The notes beneath the pieces are model-generated. The model was given only the letters and a program-made list of their open reading frames with translations. It made no database searches and was not told the DNA's origin. Shown in pieces: positions 21,335 through 30,568 of a stretch of 64,000 nucleotides of DNA. The DNA is from Actinomycetales bacterium (GTDB lineage Bacteria > Actinomycetota > Actinomycetes > S36-B12). The stretch is from NCBI GenBank assembly GCA_018970025.1, contig JAGWXF010000002.1, forward strand, positions 143,591 to 207,590, written 5' to 3'. The translations under genes and the position numbers were made by a program. The stretch's first letter is position 1. The number at the start of each line of letters is the position of its first letter.

Positions 21335-22200
21335 GCGTTCACCGCCTTCGGCAGCAGGCCGGTCGGTCGGAAGGCCAGGATCGCGAGGAACACCAGGTGA
21401 CCGAACAGCACGCCATAGGCCGGGTTCACCTGGGCACCGACGGCCTGGGCGATCCCGAGGACGACTCCGCCGAGGAGGGTCCCCCAGAGGGATCCCAGTC
21501 CGCCGATGATGACCGCCTCGAAGGCGAAGATCAGGGTGACGTCCCCATAGGTGGGACTGAACTGGGTGCGGATGCCGAGGAAGACTCCGGCCAGGCCAAC
21601 GGTCGCGATCGCAATCCCCGTCGCCAGGGCGTAGATCCGCCGGTTGTCGATGCCCATCAGCTGGGCGGCGTCCTTGTCATCGCTCGAGGCTCGCATCGCG
21701 CGGCCGGAGCGGGTGCGCGAGAGGAAGACCTGCAGGGCGATGATCACCAGGACGCCGACCACGAAGGTGAGCAGCGGGAAGACGCCGATGGAGATCTGGT
21801 CGTTGATCTGGATGCTGTCGGTGGCGATCGACCCGGCCTGGATCGAGCGGAAGTCTGCGGTGAAGACCTCCTGCAGCAGGTTCGTCAGCACCACGGCAAG
21901 CCCGAAGGTCACCAGGATCGGGGCCAGCCCGCCGCGGACGATCGACAGGTTCAGCAGGCCCATCTGGATCAGCCAGCCGACGCCGAACATCAGCGGGACG
22001 ACGATCACCAGGGTGGCGAAGGCCGGGATATGGAAGGCGGTGGTGAGGATGACCCCGAGATAGGCGGCCAGCACCGCCAGCACACCGTGCGCCAGGTTCA
22101 CGATGCGCATCACGCCGAACATCAGCGACAGGCCCGCCGCGAGCAGCGCATACAGGCCGCCGAGCAGGGTTCCCTGCAGGATGGCATTCAGCCATTCCAT
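21331..22200 (-). CDS. ABC transporter permease, LivH family
   Basis: 289 residues with about eight hydrophobic segments. Family motifs: GTLLGGLYALLAAGLSLMFG at the N-terminus, ASSDDKDAAQLMGID (EAA-type loop to the ATPase) and GGLGSLWGTLLGG. The ATG at 22200 has AGGAGGG 9 nt upstream; the frame stays open further but lies in the livF-livH gap. It pairs with LivM to form the membrane channel. Confidence 0.91.
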   Translation of the reverse strand: MEWLNAILQGTLLGGLYALLAAGLSLMFGVMRIVNLAHGVLAVLAAYLGVILTTAFHIPAFATLVIVVPLMFGVGWLIQMGLLNLSIVRGGLAPILVTFGLAVVLTNLLQEVFTADFRSIQAGSIATDSIQINDQISIGVFPLLTFVVGVLVIIALQVFLSRTRSGRAMRASSDDKDAAQLMGIDNRRIYALATGIAIATVGLAGVFLGIRTQFSPTYGDVTLIFAFEAVIIGGLGSLWGTLLGGVVLGIAQAVGAQVNPAYGVLFGHLVFLAILAFRPTGLLPKAVNA

Positions 22201-22213
22201 CGGCTCATCCCTC

Positions 22214-22912
22214 CTAGATTCCGAAGTAGGCGGACGCGATCTGATCGCGGGTGAGGGCATCTGCGGGACCCTCGAGCACGGTGCGGCCCTCAAGGAGGCA
22301 CTGCACCCGGCTGGCGACCTTGAGCGCGTGGTTGACGTCCTGCTCGACCAGCAGCACCGTCGTGCCCTGCTCCATGATCCGGGGCAGGGCGGCGTAGATG
22401 TCCTCGATGACGACAGGAGCCAGGCCCAGTGAGACCTCGTCCAGCAGCAGCACCCGCGGATTGCTCATCAGGGCCCGTCCGATCGCCACGGCCTGCTGCT
22501 CGCCGCCGGACAGGTTGAAGCCGAGGCGGTCACGGCGGTCGGCCACGAGCGGGAATGCCTCGTAGACGGCCTCCAGGTTCCACGGCCCCTTGCGCTTGAC
22601 GTGCGCACCGACCATCAGGTTCTCCTCGACGGTCAGGCTCGGGAAGATGCGGCGCCCTTCAGGTGTCAGGGCGATCCCCAGCGGCACCCGTCGGTGGCTC
22701 GGCAGCCGGGTGACATCCCGTCCATCGAAGGTCACGGATCCCTGCGAGGGCACCATCAAGCCGGCGATGGTCTTCATCAGGGTCGACTTGCCGGCGCCGT
22801 TCGCCCCGATGACGGCCAGGGTCTGGCCCTCCTCCAGGGATAGCGACAGGGTGAACAGGGCCTGGAAGTCCCCGTAGTGGACGTCGACGGCATCGACGTG
22901 CAGCAGTGTCAT
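22214..22912 (-). CDS. ABC transporter ATPase, LivF family
   Basis: 232 residues. Walker A GANGAGKST, signature NLSGGEQQAVAIGRALM, Walker B VLLLDEVSLGL and switch histidine region LVEQDVNHAL. The short form and RVPLGIALTPEGRRIFPSL identify LivF. It starts with an ATGA overlap on livG and lies 13 nt before livH. Confidence 0.93.
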   Translation of the reverse strand: MTLLHVDAVDVHYGDFQALFTLSLSLEEGQTLAVIGANGAGKSTLMKTIAGLMVPSQGSVTFDGRDVTRLPSHRRVPLGIALTPEGRRIFPSLTVEENLMVGAHVKRKGPWNLEAVYEAFPLVADRRDRLGFNLSGGEQQAVAIGRALMSNPRVLLLDEVSLGLAPVVIEDIYAALPRIMEQGTTVLLVEQDVNHALKVASRVQCLLEGRTVLEGPADALTRDQIASAYFGI

Positions 22913-23649
22913 ACGGCCTCCCCCATGTCGAAGGTCGAGCCGAGGTAGACCTCGATGACCTCAGGGCTTCGCATCACCTCGCGCGGCTCGCCGATCGCCA
23001 GGACGCGTCCGAATGCCAGGCACATCAGCTCGTCGACGACCGCCGTCAGCGCGTGGACGATGTGCTCGATCCAGACGACGGTGACGCCCGAGTCGCGCAG
23101 GCCGCGGATGAGCTCGACCAGGGGCGGGAGCTCCTTCTCGGTCAGGCCGCCGGCGATCTCATCGAGCAGGATCAGGGAGGGGTTGGTTGCCAGGGCCCGG
23201 GCGAGCTCGAGCCGCTTGCGGTCGAGTAGGCGCAGCTGGCCGGCCGGCCGCTCGGCGACGTGCGACAGCCCGGTGACGTCCAGGGCTCGCGCTGCCGCGT
23301 CATAGCCCTGCTGGCCGTGCTGGCCGCCGCCGAAGGTGGCGCCGACGTAGACGTTCTCGAAGACGGTCATGTCGATGAAGGGGCGCGGGATCTGGAAGGT
23401 GCGCGCGATCCCGGCCTTCGTTCGCTCGGCAGCGCTCAGGCCGGTGACGTCGCGACCATTGAACTCGATCGATCCGGCGTCGGACTTGAGCACCCCGGTG
23501 ATCAGGGAGAGCAAGGTGGACTTGCCGGCGCCGTTCGGGCCGACGATGCCCAGGGCCGTGCCCTGGGCCACCGAGAAGGTGACGTCCTCGGCGGTGACGA
23601 CCTTGCCGAAGCGCTTGGACAGGTCTCGGACCTGCAGGATCCGGCTCAT
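22909..23649 (-). CDS. ABC transporter ATPase, LivG family
   Basis: 246 residues. Walker A GPNGAGKST, signature RLLDRKRLELARALA (a LivG-type degenerate form), Walker B LILLDEIAGGL and WIEHIVHAL. KAGIARTFQIPRPF is the LivG N-terminal hallmark. The ATG at 23649 has GGGAGG 5 nt upstream. It follows the binding-protein gene after a 123-bp gap that contains repeats and a hairpin. Confidence 0.93.
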   Translation of the reverse strand: MSRILQVRDLSKRFGKVVTAEDVTFSVAQGTALGIVGPNGAGKSTLLSLITGVLKSDAGSIEFNGRDVTGLSAAERTKAGIARTFQIPRPFIDMTVFENVYVGATFGGGQHGQQGYDAAARALDVTGLSHVAERPAGQLRLLDRKRLELARALATNPSLILLDEIAGGLTEKELPPLVELIRGLRDSGVTVVWIEHIVHALTAVVDELMCLAFGRVLAIGEPREVMRSPEVIEVYLGSTFDMGEAV

Positions 23650-23691
23650 GTGCCTCCCTTCCACGGCGGCGTCGTCTGGTTCGGGTCGCTG

Positions 23692-23731
23692 ATGGGCTGA
23701 TGGGCTGATGGGCTGGTGGGCTGGTGGGCTG
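23692..23731. repeat. 8-bp tandem repeat in the binding protein-livG gap
   Basis: Consecutive 8-bp units: CTGATGGG about three times, then CTGGTGGG three times. The array leads into the hairpin at 23730-23763. It is non-coding. Confidence 0.85.
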
Positions 23732-23763
23732 GTGGGACGAGGCGGCCCTGCCTCGTCCCACCA
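23730..23763 (-). terminator. Hairpin after the binding-protein gene (attenuator or partial terminator)
   Basis: A 14-bp perfect GC-rich stem with a 6-nt loop lies 9 nt after the binding-protein stop. No U-tract follows, so it may protect the 3' end of the binding-protein mRNA or limit read-through into livGFHM, giving the usual excess of binding protein over membrane subunits. Confidence 0.6.
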
Positions 23764-23772
23764 GCACGCGCA

Positions 23773-25110
23773 CTAGCTGAGCGGCTCCACCTTGCCGTCC
23801 GTCGGGATCTCAGGTGCCAGGGAGTTCGACACGATGACGATCTCGTAGGGGAACTGCCCGCCGTCGGTCAGCCGCCACTGGCCACCCGTCAGCGGGGTCT
23901 TCGCCACGTTCGGCACCGGGCCGGCAGACCAGTCGAGGTTGCCCACGACCGTCGGGACCTTCAGCCCGGACAGGGCAGCCGCGATGGCCTCCTTGTCGGC
24001 GCTGCCGGCCTTCTGCAGCGCAGCGGCCATGACCTCGAACAGCGCCTCGGAGAATCCGATCGGCTGGGTCCACTGCTTGCCGGTGGCATCCGTGTAGCCC
24101 TGGGCCAGCTCGGCGGCCGACTGGCCGGTCAGGCTGGACGAGAACGGATAGGTCGGCGTCCACCAGACCTCACTGGTCAGCCCATTGCCGAGATCACCGA
24201 GAGCCTCGAGCGAGGACGGGAACAGCAGCGCCTTGCCAACCGAGGCGATCTTCGGGGTGAAGCCCTGCTGCTTGGCCTGCTTCCAGAAGTTGGTGAAGTC
24301 CGGCGGGATCGGAACGCCCGTCAGGATCTGGTCGCCATCCTTCTTGTAGGCCGAGATCTGCGCCGAGAAGTCCTGGGTGCCGTTCTCGTACAGGCCCGGG
24401 TCGTTGACCGTGTAGCCGTTGCCCTTCAGCAGGTCGGGGAATGCCCCGCTCCATGCCTGGCCGTCCGGGTCGTTCGGGAACAGGCCCGCCACCTTCTTAT
24501 TGGTATCGAGCTGGCCCCACATGTCCTGGAAGACCGCTGCGACGTCCTCAAGGCCCCAGAAGAAGTGGTACGTGTACTTGAACGGCGCCTCGGGCTTGCC
24601 GCCACGGCCGAAGAAGTACGGCTGCCACGGGGCATCTGAGGTGATGCACGGCGTGGCGTTGGCCTCGCACTGATCGGCGACCGGGTTGGTCGTGTCCGGC
24701 GTGCCATGGGCCAGCACGACGTCGACGCCATCCTGGTTGATGAGCTCGCCCGCGACCTCGCCGGCCCGCTTGGCGTCGGACTGGGAGTCCTTCTGGATGA
24801 TCTCCACGTTGTACTTCGTGCCGTTCACGTCGATCGGGTTGGCCGCGAACCAGGCACCCATCTGATCGACGATGTAGGTGTCCGGCTCGCCGAAGCCGGC
24901 CAGCGGGCCGGTCAGGGGCGAGACGAAGCCGACCTTGATGGTCTCCGCCGCCGCCGGCGCGGCACTGGCCGCAGCTGAGCCGGCTGCGCTCGGGGCCGAC
25001 GATGCAGCGCCGCCTGATGACTCTGCATCCAGGCTGTTGCCGCACGCCGAGGCGAGCAGGCCGACCGCTGCCACAGCAGCGATGGCCTGCAACGACCGCG
25101 CGATCTTCAT
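23773..25110 (-). CDS. ABC transporter substrate-binding lipoprotein (LivJ/K-like)
   Basis: 445 residues. A lipoprotein signal (MKIARSLQAIAAVAAVGLLA then the lipobox LASAC) is followed by an Ala/Ser-rich linker and a type I periplasmic binding fold starting IKVGFVSPLTGPLAGFG. It is long for LivK-type proteins (about 370) and resembles receptors for aromatic or other carboxylates. I choose the ATG at 25110 because AAGGAG lies 7 nt upstream. It captures the importer's cargo outside the membrane; ligand unknown. Confidence 0.88.
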   Translation of the reverse strand: MKIARSLQAIAAVAAVGLLASACGNSLDAESSGGAASSAPSAAGSAAASAAPAAAETIKVGFVSPLTGPLAGFGEPDTYIVDQMGAWFAANPIDVNGTKYNVEIIQKDSQSDAKRAGEVAGELINQDGVDVVLAHGTPDTTNPVADQCEANATPCITSDAPWQPYFFGRGGKPEAPFKYTYHFFWGLEDVAAVFQDMWGQLDTNKKVAGLFPNDPDGQAWSGAFPDLLKGNGYTVNDPGLYENGTQDFSAQISAYKKDGDQILTGVPIPPDFTNFWKQAKQQGFTPKIASVGKALLFPSSLEALGDLGNGLTSEVWWTPTYPFSSSLTGQSAAELAQGYTDATGKQWTQPIGFSEALFEVMAAALQKAGSADKEAIAAALSGLKVPTVVGNLDWSAGPVPNVAKTPLTGGQWRLTDGGQFPYEIVIVSNSLAPEIPTDGKVEPLS

Positions 25111-25263
25111 GCGTTCTCCTTCGGTCAACCGTGGCTACGGGGAGCAGCCACTCCAGCGGTCCCGCGGGTGCGGATCCGTTTCCTCGGGAACCTAGACCTG
25201 CAACAGGTCCCCGTCAATCACTTTCTCCCACTAGTAGAGAGGTGAATCCCGCATCGTGGGAGT

Positions 25264-26346
25264 TCATTGGGGTCGCCCCCCGGCGACCGCATCCGAGAGC
25301 AGCGTGTGGATCCCGTCGGCATCCACGGCGCGCGGGTTCACCGGTGCGCCGGCAACCACCAGCGCCGCCGCCTCCTCGATGGACGCGGGGTCGAAACCGA
25401 CGTCGGCCAGGCAGGTCGGTGCGCCGATCCGCCGCTGCAGGTCGAACAGCCCGCTTGCTGCCGAGGCCGCGGGCTGGCCTGCCTGCTGCAGTGCCTCGAC
25501 GACCGCCGCCATCGCGGCCGGTGCAGCCTGCTCGTTGTAGGCCGTGGCAAAGGGGAGCACGGCGGAGTGCATCGGGGCATGCGGCAGGTTGTAGGCGCCG
25601 CCGAGGACGTGGCAGATCTTGTGGTGCACGCCCATGCCCGTCGTGCCCAGCGCCCAGCCGGCCAGCCAGGCGCCGTAGAGGGCCTCGGATCTGGCATCGA
25701 GATCCTCCGGAGCCGCCATCACCCGGGGCAGCGAGGCGGCCAGCGCCCGGATGCCCTCCTTGGCCTGCAGGAAGCTGATCGGTGAGATGCCCGGCGCGTA
25801 GAGCGCCTCGACCAGGTGCGCCATCGCATTCATCCCGCTGGCAGCCGAGAGGTCGGCCGGCAGGCCCACCGTCAGCACCGGGTCGTAGACCACCGTGCGC
25901 GGCAGGACGCGCGGGTCGCGACCGGTCGTCTTGCGCTGGTTCTCGGTCAGGCCCCAGATCGAGGTCATCTCTGAGCCGGCATAGGTCGTAGGGACGGCCA
26001 GCATCGGCAGGCCCGTCTGCAGGGCAACCGCCTTGGCCGTGCCCGTCGAGGAGCCGCCGCCGAGGCTGAGCAGCAGGTCGACCTCGTGAGCCTGGGCCTG
26101 CTGCACGGCGGCCTGCGCGATCTCGACCGGCACGTGCATGGTGACGTCGGTGAATCGGGTCACGATGCGATCACCGAGCTGCGACTCGATCGAGGCGGCC
26201 AGGGCAGCTTCCGGGCCGCCCGCGATGAGCATCACCCGAGCGCCGCCGAGCCGGGATGCCTCCGCCCCGACCTGTTCGATCGCCCCGAGGGCGAAGACCA
26301 CCCGCGAGGCTGGCACGTCATGGACGAATGACGGGGGCGCGCTCAT
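25264..26346 (-). CDS. Maleylacetate reductase (iron-containing alcohol dehydrogenase family)
   Basis: 360 residues. The N-terminal NAD(P) domain contains SLGGGSSTGTAKAVAL and PTTYAGSEMTSIWG, characteristic of maleylacetate reductases; the C-terminal helical metal domain has MNAMAHLVEALY, HHKICHVLGG and LPHAPMHSAVLP. It reduces maleylacetate to 3-oxoadipate, the meeting point of the hydroquinone and hydroxyquinol branches. ATGA overlap with the CoA-transferase beta gene shows tight coupling. Confidence 0.92.
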   Translation of the reverse strand: MSAPPSFVHDVPASRVVFALGAIEQVGAEASRLGGARVMLIAGGPEAALAASIESQLGDRIVTRFTDVTMHVPVEIAQAAVQQAQAHEVDLLLSLGGGSSTGTAKAVALQTGLPMLAVPTTYAGSEMTSIWGLTENQRKTTGRDPRVLPRTVVYDPVLTVGLPADLSAASGMNAMAHLVEALYAPGISPISFLQAKEGIRALAASLPRVMAAPEDLDARSEALYGAWLAGWALGTTGMGVHHKICHVLGGAYNLPHAPMHSAVLPFATAYNEQAAPAAMAAVVEALQQAGQPAASAASGLFDLQRRIGAPTCLADVGFDPASIEEAAALVVAGAPVNPRAVDADGIHTLLSDAVAGGRPQ

Positions 26347-27122
26347 GGCCGGCTCGTCAGGGCACGCAGGACGAGCAGCTCGGCCTGGCTCGGGGGCTCG
26401 GTGACGGCAAGGTCATCGGCGACGCGCAGCGGCCAGCCGGTGGCGGCAATGGCCTCGGCCACCGTGCGCCCTGGATGCAGGGCCGACAGGACGAGCTCGC
26501 CGGTGGCATCCGGGCGCATGACGCCGATGTCGGTGATGACGACCTGCGGCCCGGCACCGGTCATCCCCAGCCGGGCCCGCGAATCGCCTCCCTCAGCGTG
26601 GCCGACCGAGGTGCGGAAGTCGAGGTGCTCGACGAAGGTCCGCGGCGTCTGGCGCAGCATGATGAAGGTGCGCTTGGCGCTCGCGGCGATCTCGGGGGCG
26701 CCCCCCGCCCCCGGCAGGCGCACCCTGGGATGCTCGTAGTCGCCCACCACCGTGGTGTTGATGTTGCCGAAGCGATCGACCTGGGCTGCGCCGAGGAATC
26801 CCACGTCGACCCGGCCGGCCTGCAGCCAGTAGCTGAAGATCTCCGGCACCGAGACCACGGCATCGGCGGTCTCGGCCAGCTCCCCGTCGCCGATCGACAG
26901 CGGGGGCCGGGTGGGCTTGGCCCCGATGGTGCCCGACTCGTAGATCAGCACCGCTGCAGGCGCATGCGTCAGGCGGGCGAGGTTCGCCGCCGTGCTCGGC
27001 AGGCCGATGCCGACGAAGCACACGACCCCATCGCGCAGCTCACGGGCGGCGACGACCGTCATGATCTCGTCCGTCGTGACTCCGTCCAGCGGCACCTGCG
27101 TCGCCTCGATGATCTGCGTCAT
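26343..27122 (-). CDS. CoA-transferase subunit beta, probable 3-oxoadipate CoA-transferase
   Basis: 259 residues, the glutaconate/CatJ-type beta subunit. The catalytic glutamate is E62 in LIYESGTIGA; GIGLPSTAANLARL precedes it. It transfers CoA, probably from succinyl-CoA, to 3-oxoadipate. The ATG at 27122 overlaps the alpha-subunit stop. The open frame continues upstream only as a shadow of the alpha gene. Confidence 0.88.
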   Translation of the reverse strand: MTQIIEATQVPLDGVTTDEIMTVVAARELRDGVVCFVGIGLPSTAANLARLTHAPAAVLIYESGTIGAKPTRPPLSIGDGELAETADAVVSVPEIFSYWLQAGRVDVGFLGAAQVDRFGNINTTVVGDYEHPRVRLPGAGGAPEIAASAKRTFIMLRQTPRTFVEHLDFRTSVGHAEGGDSRARLGMTGAGPQVVITDIGVMRPDATGELVLSALHPGRTVAEAIAATGWPLRVADDLAVTEPPSQAELLVLRALTSRP

Positions 27123-27970
27123 GCCGGTGCCTCCTGATCGACCAGGGCAAGGTGCTCGGCGAAGTCGGCTGCCTGCAGGACGTGCAGGGCAAGCCATTCC
27201 GTGCAGGCATCGCGGTCCCGGCTGATCGCCTCCCAGGACTGGTAGAAGTCGTTGTCGCGCTCGTAGTAGCCGTGCGCATAGCTGGGACGCGCGCCGCGCG
27301 GCACGTGGACGATGTCGGTGACCACCCACGATGGCAGGGTGACGGTGACCCGCGGGTCGAGCGTGTCCACGATCTCCTCGACGGTCACGATCGAGCGCGC
27401 CGAGGCCAGTACGACCTCCTTCTGGACCCCCTGGATCCCCCACAGCCCGACATTGCCCTCGCGGTCGGCCTGCTGGGCGTGGATGATCCCGACATCCGGC
27501 CGCAACGCGGGGACAGCCGTGAGCACCTCCCCGGTGAACGGGCAGGTAATCGGGGCGATGGTCGAGGTGTGCGCGGGCAGGTCGGTGCCGACATAGCCGC
27601 GCAGCACGCCGAAGGGCAGGCCGCTGGCGCCCGCGACATAGCGGGCGGCCATGCCGGCATGGCTGTGCTCCTCGAGCTCCAGCGGGACCGGCCATTGATG
27701 CTCGACCGCCTCCCGGAAGCGGTGCAGGGATCCGACGCCCGGGTTGCCTCCCCAGGAGAAGACGAGCCGGCGCGCACAGCCCGCGCCGATCATCTGGTCG
27801 TACAGCACATCCGGGGTCATCCGCACCAGGGTCAGGTCCCGTCGGCCCTGGCGGATGATCTCGTGGCCGGCCGCATAGGGAATGAGATGCGTGAAGCCCT
27901 CAAGCGCGACGACGTCGCCGTCACGGACGTTCCCCGCGATGGCCTCCGCGAGCCCGGTGAATGCCGCCAT
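27119..27970 (-). CDS. CoA-transferase subunit alpha, probable 3-oxoadipate CoA-transferase
   Basis: 283 residues, the CatI/GctA-type alpha subunit, with EGFTHLIPYAAGHEIIRQG, SWGGNPGVGSLHRFR and GVQKEVVLASA. It partners the beta subunit at 26343. The ATG at 27970 is 1 nt from the stop of the semialdehyde dehydrogenase gene, so they are co-translated. The CatIJ-like type, rather than PcaIJ, fits a pathway that enters through maleylacetate. Confidence 0.88.
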   Translation of the reverse strand: MAAFTGLAEAIAGNVRDGDVVALEGFTHLIPYAAGHEIIRQGRRDLTLVRMTPDVLYDQMIGAGCARRLVFSWGGNPGVGSLHRFREAVEHQWPVPLELEEHSHAGMAARYVAGASGLPFGVLRGYVGTDLPAHTSTIAPITCPFTGEVLTAVPALRPDVGIIHAQQADREGNVGLWGIQGVQKEVVLASARSIVTVEEIVDTLDPRVTVTLPSWVVTDIVHVPRGARPSYAHGYYERDNDFYQSWEAISRDRDACTEWLALHVLQAADFAEHLALVDQEAPA

Positions 27971-27971
27971 C

Positions 27972-29438
27972 TCAGCCCCTCGGGTAGAAGGGCGGGATCT
28001 GGGCATCGACGTTGACCCAGACGGCCTTCGACTCGGTGTACTCGCGCATGGCCTCGAAGCCCATCTCGCGGCCGTAGCCCGAGCGGCCGATCCCGCCGAA
28101 CGGCGAGCCGGGGTTGACCCGCTTGTAGGAGTTGATCCAGACCATGCCCGCATGCAGGTCGCGGGCAACCCGATGCGCGCGGCTGAGGTTGCTCGTCCAC
28201 AGTCCTCCGCCGAGGCCGTACTCGACCGAGTTGGCGATCTGCAGGGCCTCCTCGTCGGTGCGGAAGGTGTGCACGGTCATGAAGGGACCGAAGACCTCCT
28301 CGCAGGCCACCCGCGTCGATGGGTCGATCCGCACCACGGTCGGCTCGACATAGCAGCCGCCCGCCAGTGCCGGGTCGCTCGGCGGGCCGCCTCCCACGAG
28401 GACCTCACCGCCCTCGGCGCGGGCGACCTCCACGTAGGACAGCACCCGGTCGCGGTGCATCGTGGATGTCAGCGGGCCCATCTCGGTCGACGCGTCCTTG
28501 GGATCGCCGACCCTGATGCTCGCGGCGAGCGCGGTGAAACGGGCGAGGAACTCCTCGGCAATCGCCTCATGGACGATCAGGCGGGACGCGGCGATGCAGG
28601 CCTGCCCCTGGTTATGGAAGATGCCGAAGGCGGTGCCGCCCACGGCAGCGGCGAGGTTCGCGTCCTCGAAGACGATGTTGGCACCCTTGCCGCCGAGCTC
28701 GAGGTGCACCTGCTTCAGGGTCGCCGCCGCACCGCGGGCAACCGACATCCCGACGGCCGTGCTGCCGGTGAAGGAGACCTTCGCGATGCCGGGATGGTCG
28801 ACGATGCGCTGGCCGGCGGTGGCTCCGTAGCCGGGGACGATGTTCACGACCCCAGCAGGGAAGCCAACCTCGGCGATGAGCTCTCCGATGCGCAGGGCGC
28901 TCATCGGGGTGAGCTCAGCCGGCTTGAGCACGACGGTGTTCCCAGCGGCAAGCGCCGGGCCCATCTTCCAGCTGCAGAACATGACCGGGAAGTTCCAGGG
29001 CACGATCTGGCCGACGACGCCCAGGGGTGTCGGCAGCACGTAGTCGAGGAAGCCGGCCTCAACCGGGACGACGGATCCCTGGAACTTGTCGGCCATGCCG
29101 CCGAAGTAGCGGAAGGTCGCGGCCGTTCGCGGCACGTCCAGATTGCGGGTGTCACGGATCGGATGCCCGGTGTCGCGAGTCTCCAGCAGGGCCAGGCTCT
29201 CGGCCTCTGCCTCGATGGCGTCGGCCAGGCGCAGCAGGAGCCGCCCGCGATCGGCAGCCGCCATGCGCGCCCATGCCGGCGCCGCCTGCGCTGCCGCCTG
29301 CACCGCGCGATCGACGTCCGCCTCCTTGGCCTGTGCCACCGCCGCGATGAGCGAACCGTCATGCGGGTCGATGACGTCGATGGTGTCGCCATCGAGGGCA
29401 TCGACGAACTCCCCGCCGATGAACAGCTTGGTCTGCAT
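27972..29438 (-). CDS. Aldehyde dehydrogenase, probable 4-hydroxymuconic semialdehyde dehydrogenase
   Basis: 488 residues. VPWNFP (147-152), FTGSTAVG (223-230), general base E247 in LELGGKGAN and nucleophile C281 in GQACIAASR are intact. In hydroquinone pathways (pnpE/hapE) this enzyme oxidises 4-hydroxymuconic semialdehyde to maleylacetate, and the gene lies exactly between pnpD and the maleylacetate reductase, so I assign that role from context. GAGAGG 5 nt upstream supports the ATG at 29438. A 9-bp hairpin at 29488-29511 sits in the 127-bp gap to pnpD. Confidence 0.87.
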   Translation of the reverse strand: MQTKLFIGGEFVDALDGDTIDVIDPHDGSLIAAVAQAKEADVDRAVQAAAQAAPAWARMAAADRGRLLLRLADAIEAEAESLALLETRDTGHPIRDTRNLDVPRTAATFRYFGGMADKFQGSVVPVEAGFLDYVLPTPLGVVGQIVPWNFPVMFCSWKMGPALAAGNTVVLKPAELTPMSALRIGELIAEVGFPAGVVNIVPGYGATAGQRIVDHPGIAKVSFTGSTAVGMSVARGAAATLKQVHLELGGKGANIVFEDANLAAAVGGTAFGIFHNQGQACIAASRLIVHEAIAEEFLARFTALAASIRVGDPKDASTEMGPLTSTMHRDRVLSYVEVARAEGGEVLVGGGPPSDPALAGGCYVEPTVVRIDPSTRVACEEVFGPFMTVHTFRTDEEALQIANSVEYGLGGGLWTSNLSRAHRVARDLHAGMVWINSYKRVNPGSPFGGIGRSGYGREMGFEAMREYTESKAVWVNVDAQIPPFYPRG

Positions 29439-29487
29439 CAGTGCCTCTCAGCGCGCATCGTGAGCCGCCTGCGGACGCACGCACCCC

Positions 29488-29511
29488 GCCGGCCCACCAC
29501 GATGGGCCGGC
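29488..29511 (-). other. Hairpin in the pnpD-semialdehyde dehydrogenase gap
   Basis: A 9-bp GC-rich stem (GCCGGCCCA with TGGGCCGGC) around a 6-nt loop, midway in the gap downstream of pnpD. There is no U-tract. It may stabilise the upstream mRNA or attenuate transcription. Confidence 0.45.
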
Positions 29512-29565
29512 CGGAGGGGCGCTGCGGGACCAGCGAGGCGACAGGCGGTCGGGCGATCGAGCTCG

Positions 29566-30552
29566 TCAGAACTCGACCGGATACGTGGGTGTCTTGCCGC
29601 TGGCGATCAGCTCGGGCAGATTGCCCGCCCCGTTCTCCCACACCAGCAGCATCGAGCGCTTGGGCGAGTAGCCCTGATGCCGGATATCCGCCGGCATCGC
29701 GCAGACGTCTCCGGCCTTCATGACCACGCGGGAGCGCACGGCGCCGGTGTCGCGGTCCTCGACCTCCCAGGTGATCTCATCGCTCAGCTGCACGAACCAC
29801 TCCACTCGATCATTGCCGTGGATGATCGGCAGGATGTACTCCTCCGTGGTCGGGCAGAACAGCGAGTCCTTGCATGCGCTGACCACCGACGGATTCCACG
29901 TCACGTCGGAGCGGGACAGGTACGCGAACAGGTTGAACGCCGCAACCTCCGACTCGAACCCCGGCTCCGCCTCGACCACCGGCTCGGTCTGGTCGACGTC
30001 CGAGAACATCCGGTTGACCGGGAAGCCGCTGGCATCGGTGCGGATCTCCTCGTCGCCCGGTACCGCGACCATGCGACGAGCGGCGACTCGCCGACGGGTG
30101 ATCGCCGCCACGTTCGCCCCGTTCTTCAGCCCGAAGGCCGAGCCGGTCTCATGCGGCGATGCGAAGGGGTCGAACGTCTGGTTGGTCCAGTCCTCCAGGA
30201 TCGACTTGAAGGTCTCCCGGATCCGCGGGGTCTCGACGTTCTCGCTGTAGTCGAGTTCGGCCTTGCGGTACGAGTCATTGAATCGGCCGGCGAAGATATC
30301 GACGGTGCCGTAATGGTTCACGGTGCCGAAGACGCCGTCGAAGTTCACGGTGCCGTAGAAGAAGTCCCAGGCCACGTCGCGCTGCAGCGCGCGCAGGAAG
30401 GCATCGGCGCTCATGATGTGGTTGCCCGTGGGCCAGCCGATGTAGACGAAGAACTCATCGCGCCGGAAGGTGAACTCGCCGAGGCGGAACTCGTGATAGC
30501 CCTCGCCGTTCACGTCCGCGGACTTGACCACGTCGATATCTGCGATCGTCAT
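29566..30552 (-). CDS. pnpD: Hydroquinone 1,2-dioxygenase large subunit
   Basis: 328 residues, a cupin-type non-haem Fe(II) dioxygenase subunit. The Pseudomonas PnpD iron site (His256, Asn258, Glu262, His303) is reproduced with identical spacing as H245, N247, E251 (IIHGNDRVEWF) and H292 (ADIRHQGYSP). It ring-cleaves hydroquinone to 4-hydroxymuconic semialdehyde in complex with PnpC. It follows pnpC after 99 bp that contain three 18-bp tandem units; GAGGAG is 12 nt upstream of the ATG, a rather long spacing. No other enzyme family I know has this motif set with a PnpC-like partner. Confidence 0.9.
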   Translation of the reverse strand: MTIADIDVVKSADVNGEGYHEFRLGEFTFRRDEFFVYIGWPTGNHIMSADAFLRALQRDVAWDFFYGTVNFDGVFGTVNHYGTVDIFAGRFNDSYRKAELDYSENVETPRIRETFKSILEDWTNQTFDPFASPHETGSAFGLKNGANVAAITRRRVAARRMVAVPGDEEIRTDASGFPVNRMFSDVDQTEPVVEAEPGFESEVAAFNLFAYLSRSDVTWNPSVVSACKDSLFCPTTEEYILPIIHGNDRVEWFVQLSDEITWEVEDRDTGAVRSRVVMKAGDVCAMPADIRHQGYSPKRSMLLVWENGAGNLPELIASGKTPTYPVEF

Positions 30553-30568
30553 TTGCTTGCTCGTCTCC

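Noticed and set aside
20282..25110. Plain leucine/isoleucine/valine transporter
   Set aside because: The subunits are Liv-type, but the cluster contains only aromatic catabolism genes and the binding protein is longer than LivK; the Liv gene names were therefore not assigned.
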